This document shows positions 61,352 through 64,000 of a stretch of DNA of 64,000 nucleotides, in pieces; position 1 is the stretch's first letter, and each line of letters opens with the position of its first letter. Location of the stretch: NCBI GenBank assembly GCA_964346645.1, contig CAYFVU010000001.1, forward strand, positions 39,319-103,318, in the 5' to 3' direction. Both the position numbers and the translations under genes were made by a program. The DNA is from CAYFVU01 sp964346645. Lineage in GTDB: Bacteria > Spirochaetota > Spirochaetia > DSM-16054 > Sediminispirochaetaceae. The notes under the pieces are model-generated. The model was not told the origin of the DNA. It did no database searches and saw only the letters and a list, made by a program, of their open reading frames with translations.

Positions 61352-62458
61352 CTATTTCTCTTTATCCGTATCTTCCGGCTCTTTTTCTTCCTGCGTCTCG
61401 TATATCCCCAGGCGCGCAGCCCGCTCCCTCCAGCGCTTACGGGCGAGTTTTCTCCGATTTGCCACAGTGTCCTCCTCATCGACGATGTCCATGCCGATAA
61501 TCGTCTCGACTATGTCCTCTACCGTGGCAACCCCGGAGAAACCACCGTACTCGTTTATGAGGACGGCCATCTGCTCCTGCCGACTCAGCATCTTCTCGAA
61601 GAGATCACTGATCCGCACGAGGTCCGGTACGGCGAGAGCTTCCCGTTTTACGCGGGAAATCGGGGTCTTTCTCTCTCCCTTTGCATACCGTTCCATCAGG
61701 TCGTCGCGCAGCACGTAACCGGTCACCTCGTCCGTCGATTTTCCATACACGGGAAATCGGGCGAGGGAGGATGAGTTCGGATCATCGATAACCTCCTGCA
61801 CGGTGTCGCTCTCCGAAAAAGCTACCACGACGGGCCGAGGCGTCATGATGTCCTGTCCCTTGAGGGAATCGAGCCGCACCAGATTTTTTACGATGCGAGA
61901 CTGCTGCTCCCGGATCTCACCTTCCTCCACACCTATGTCCGCGTAGGCACTCAACTCGTGTCGATGGAACATGCGTTGACGTCTCTTCCCCGATACGATG
62001 AGTGTTATCCCCTGCGCAAGCACCACAAGAGGGTAGAGAAGGGGAATGAGTATTCTGAGCGTACCTGCAGCCCACGGAGCGAGGGCGCGCCAGAAGGTTG
62101 CACCAATGGTCTTCGGGATGATCTCCGAAAACACGAGTATGCAGAGGGTGAGGACAATCGAAGTAGCCGTAACATAGGCCTGGCCGAATACGACCTGTGC
62201 CTGGGCGCCTACCCCTGCGGCTCCCACTGTGTGTGCGATGGTATTGAGGCTGAGGATGGCTGAGAGAGGCCGATCTATGTCCTCCTTCTGTCGCCTGAGT
62301 TGGCTCCCTATGCCCGCCCTGCGAGATTCCAAATCGGCAACATATGCCGGAGTTACACTCAGCAGAACTGCCTCGAGTATGGAACAGAGAAAGGAGACAC
62401 CTATGGCCAACAGGAGGTAGATGATAAGCAACGTCATACCGTATAGCATAGCACGCAT
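61352..62458 (-). CDS. CNNM/CorC-type membrane protein
   Basis: A 368-residue protein with a DUF21 membrane domain (about 1-150, four spans; SILSLNTIAHTVGAAGVG and SEIIPKTIGATFW) and two CBS domains (about 205-330; DIMTPRPVVVAF, LINEYGGFSGVATVEDIVE). Such proteins move Mg/Co ions or respond to adenosine nucleotides. The C-terminal CorC_HlyC domain is not seen. Confidence 0.9.
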   Translation of the reverse strand: MRAMLYGMTLLIIYLLLAIGVSFLCSILEAVLLSVTPAYVADLESRRAGIGSQLRRQKEDIDRPLSAILSLNTIAHTVGAAGVGAQAQVVFGQAYVTATSIVLTLCILVFSEIIPKTIGATFWRALAPWAAGTLRILIPLLYPLVVLAQGITLIVSGKRRQRMFHRHELSAYADIGVEEGEIREQQSRIVKNLVRLDSLKGQDIMTPRPVVVAFSESDTVQEVIDDPNSSSLARFPVYGKSTDEVTGYVLRDDLMERYAKGERKTPISRVKREALAVPDLVRISDLFEKMLSRQEQMAVLINEYGGFSGVATVEDIVETIIGMDIVDEEDTVANRRKLARKRWRERAARLGIYETQEEKEPEDTDKEK

Positions 62459-62491
62459 AAGCGATGTTTGTAACCGAAAGCGGAACTCTCC

Positions 62492-63142
62492 CTACGCGTA
62501 CCGATCTATTGTGTTTTTTCGGGTGGTGTTGCTTTGCCTATCGCCACTTTCTGTAAATACAGTCTCCCCGTTTCCGCTTTTCTCGCCCTCTTCCATTCGC
62601 TCCTCTCTCAGTTCATCCCTTGCCTCTTGCTCCATGCGGTACGCCTTTGCTGCAACCCTGAGGTCCGCCGCTGAGGAATCTCCTACAGCGATAGCTGCGA
62701 GATGGATCCTCTGTGCCTTGTCTATGGTCGCCCGGGGATTGCCGTGGACCGGTTCCAAATCCACTGCAATAGAACCGCCTACGGCAAATCTTTGGCCGTT
62801 CGGTCCGGTTATGTATGAGTACTGAATGCCGGAAGCTGCGAGTCCGCCGAGAACCGCGAGGTGACGCTTTTCATGTGTCTTTACTTTGGTGTCGGCTCCT
62901 CTCAACTTGCCGAGGGCACGTTCACGGGCGGCCGATGCGGCGAGTCGCCTGTGAATAGCCGTATCCTCTGATTTCTCTCTTGCTACAGCCCTGTTCCTCG
63001 AGCTGTGCCGTCTCTCCTCTGCACGGTCTCCTCTCGAGGCAGTAATCCTGTACGATCTCAGAGCCCTGTTTAGCTTCGTCAAGGCTCCGTCACGGGAAGC
63101 AGATTGTGCCGCATGCGGTTGGTCGGAAGAAACTGGTACCAT
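62492..63142 (-). CDS. SprA-related putative metalloprotease
   Basis: A 216-residue protein whose second half matches the SprA-related/CJM1_0395 family: KVKTHEKRHLAVLGG with HExxH at 90-94, GIQYSYITGPNGQRFAVGGS, LEPVHGNPRATIDKAQRI. The first 80 residues are Arg- and Ser-rich and low complexity. The HExxH suits zinc; activity is unproven. No signal peptide is seen. Thirty-three bases upstream of the CNNM gene on the same strand. Confidence 0.75.
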   Translation of the reverse strand: MVPVSSDQPHAAQSASRDGALTKLNRALRSYRITASRGDRAEERRHSSRNRAVAREKSEDTAIHRRLAASAARERALGKLRGADTKVKTHEKRHLAVLGGLAASGIQYSYITGPNGQRFAVGGSIAVDLEPVHGNPRATIDKAQRIHLAAIAVGDSSAADLRVAAKAYRMEQEARDELREERMEEGEKSGNGETVFTESGDRQSNTTRKNTIDRYA

Positions 63143-63190
63143 ATCTCTTCTTTAAATATATCGCTATTCGCAGCAAATCGCCAATAGTAA

Positions 63191-63221
63191 ATACTCGTAC
63201 CAGCAATTCCTATACTCGTAC
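63191..63221. repeat. Direct repeat ATACTCGTAC, 21-bp spacing
   Basis: Identical 10-base copies at 63191-63200 and 63212-63221, two helical turns apart, in the DNA between the divergent SprA-like and carbonic anhydrase genes. It could be an operator bound by a dimer on one DNA face. Confidence 0.4.
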
Positions 63222-63303
63222 GCAGTCTATTGCGCCCGGAACGCACTTTCTCTATGGTTGTCAGAGAACAGACCAATTTTCGGACTCTACTGGAGAAACG
63301 AAT

Positions 63304-63963
63304 ATGAATGATTTGTATAACGGCGTACGCACTTTTCACCGGACAAAAGCAATCGAGAAAGGCCTGCTGTATGATGAACTCACCTTGGGGCAGTCTCCCC
63401 ACACGCTCTTCATCACCTGCTCCGATAGTCGTGTCGTGCCTCACCACCTCACCTCGAGCCAAGCAGGAGAACTCTTCGTGCTGCGTAACGTGGCAAACAC
63501 CGTCCCGCCCTTCGAACGTGCGTATGAGGAGTCTTCTGCTGCATCGGCCGTTGAGTATGCGGTCAAGGCCCTCACAGTGCGGCATATCGTCGTCTGCGGG
63601 CATTCGAACTGCGGCGGCTGCAAAGCTCTTTTTTCAGCTGACACAGTCGCTGACTTTCCTCTTACCAATGACTGGCTCGTACAGCTATACCCGCTAAAGG
63701 AAATGTTCGCTTCCGAAGGCGAGAGGCGAGAAATTGACGGCAACCAACAGTCTTACAGTGATAATTCCGTTGAAATCGACATAGCACGCCGGGTAGAACA
63801 GCAGAACATTTTGCTTCAGCTCGAACGTCTCCGCGGATATCCTTTCGTAGAGGAAGCAATCGAGAATGATGGGCTTGAGCTCCACGGCTGGTACTTCGAT
63901 ATAGGGGAGAAACGTGTCCTCTACTATGATGAGAGTACAGACGTCTTCCGTGCGATAGAATAA
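63304..63963 (+). CDS. Beta-class carbonic anhydrase
   Basis: A 219-residue enzyme that interconverts CO2 and bicarbonate. Zinc ligands Cys39 (CSDSR with Asp41/Arg43), His100 and Cys103 (CGHSNCGGC) are all present. I start at MNDLYNGVRT with GGAGAAA upstream; the longer frame has no support. Ends near the right edge. Confidence 0.93.
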   Translation: MNDLYNGVRTFHRTKAIEKGLLYDELTLGQSPHTLFITCSDSRVVPHHLTSSQAGELFVLRNVANTVPPFERAYEESSAASAVEYAVKALTVRHIVVCGHSNCGGCKALFSADTVADFPLTNDWLVQLYPLKEMFASEGERREIDGNQQSYSDNSVEIDIARRVEQQNILLQLERLRGYPFVEEAIENDGLELHGWYFDIGEKRVLYYDESTDVFRAIE

Positions 63964-64000
63964 GAACGCAACCGGCAAAGTGGGTGAAACAGCAATTCCT

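Overview
The window is bacterial and looks like a spirochaete (Spirochaetota, Spirochaetales-like). The strongest marker is the cytoplasmic filament gene cfpA, a spirochaete-specific protein. Next to it lie a pallilysin-like lipoprotein, a VWA protein and a PPDK-type enzyme, as I remember the order in Treponema pallidum (about TP0746-TP0751). The paired TIGR03545/TIGR03546 families, a diderm envelope set (bamA, tamB, skp, lptF, lptG) and the general codon use agree with this. Two runs of exactly 100 N, one flanked by a 55-base duplication, show a draft scaffold, probably a metagenome or draft-genome assembly. I cannot name a species.

Layout. 1-2740 (minus): pallilysin-like lipoprotein, NrnA-like DHH phosphoesterase, periplasmic VWA protein. 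2800-8724 (plus): cfpA, an unrecognised 340-residue protein and a PPDK-like protein with an altered ATP half. 8873-11402 (minus): an unknown protein and a TPR protein. 11551-17428 (plus): purA, TIGR03546, TIGR03545, a DUF89 protein and an NlpC/P60-MORN fusion. 17435-19971 (minus): tmRNA, smpB and a PEGA/SUMF1 membrane protein. 20056-23151 (plus): two signal peptidases I and a HemW-like radical SAM enzyme. 23224-27162 (plus): yebC-ruvC-ruvA-ruvB-queA. 27181-28508 (minus): an unknown exported protein and tmk. 28585-39669 (plus): tamB-bamA-skp-mutS-comF. 39697-54666 and on to 56078 (plus): a long information/envelope run rimP-nusA-infB-rbfA-truB-ribF-rpsO-pnp-dut-lptF-lptG-tgt-murJ-HEAT protein. 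56150-61342: an AraC regulator, a CUT1 sugar ABC transporter without a visible ATPase, and a GT-B-like protein, broken by two assembly gaps. 61352-63963: a CNNM/CorC-type membrane protein, a SprA-like putative metalloprotease and a beta carbonic anhydrase.

How the parts work together. Most of the window is core housekeeping packed in tight operons with ATGA, GTGA or TAATG overlaps. The tamB-bamA-skp run builds the outer membrane; lptF/lptG would move a lipid glycan and murJ the peptidoglycan precursor. smpB and ssrA lie next to each other and give trans-translation with an encoded tag ADNETEFAMAA. The most unusual region is the cfpA neighbourhood: here the filament protein ends in a Ser/Gly/Lys-rich tail with a textbook AT-hook core (RGRP), and two genes later the PPDK-like protein keeps its phosphohistidine and PEP/pyruvate centres but has changed residues at the expected nucleotide/metal positions. 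I see no CRISPR array, prophage, transposase or tRNA gene.
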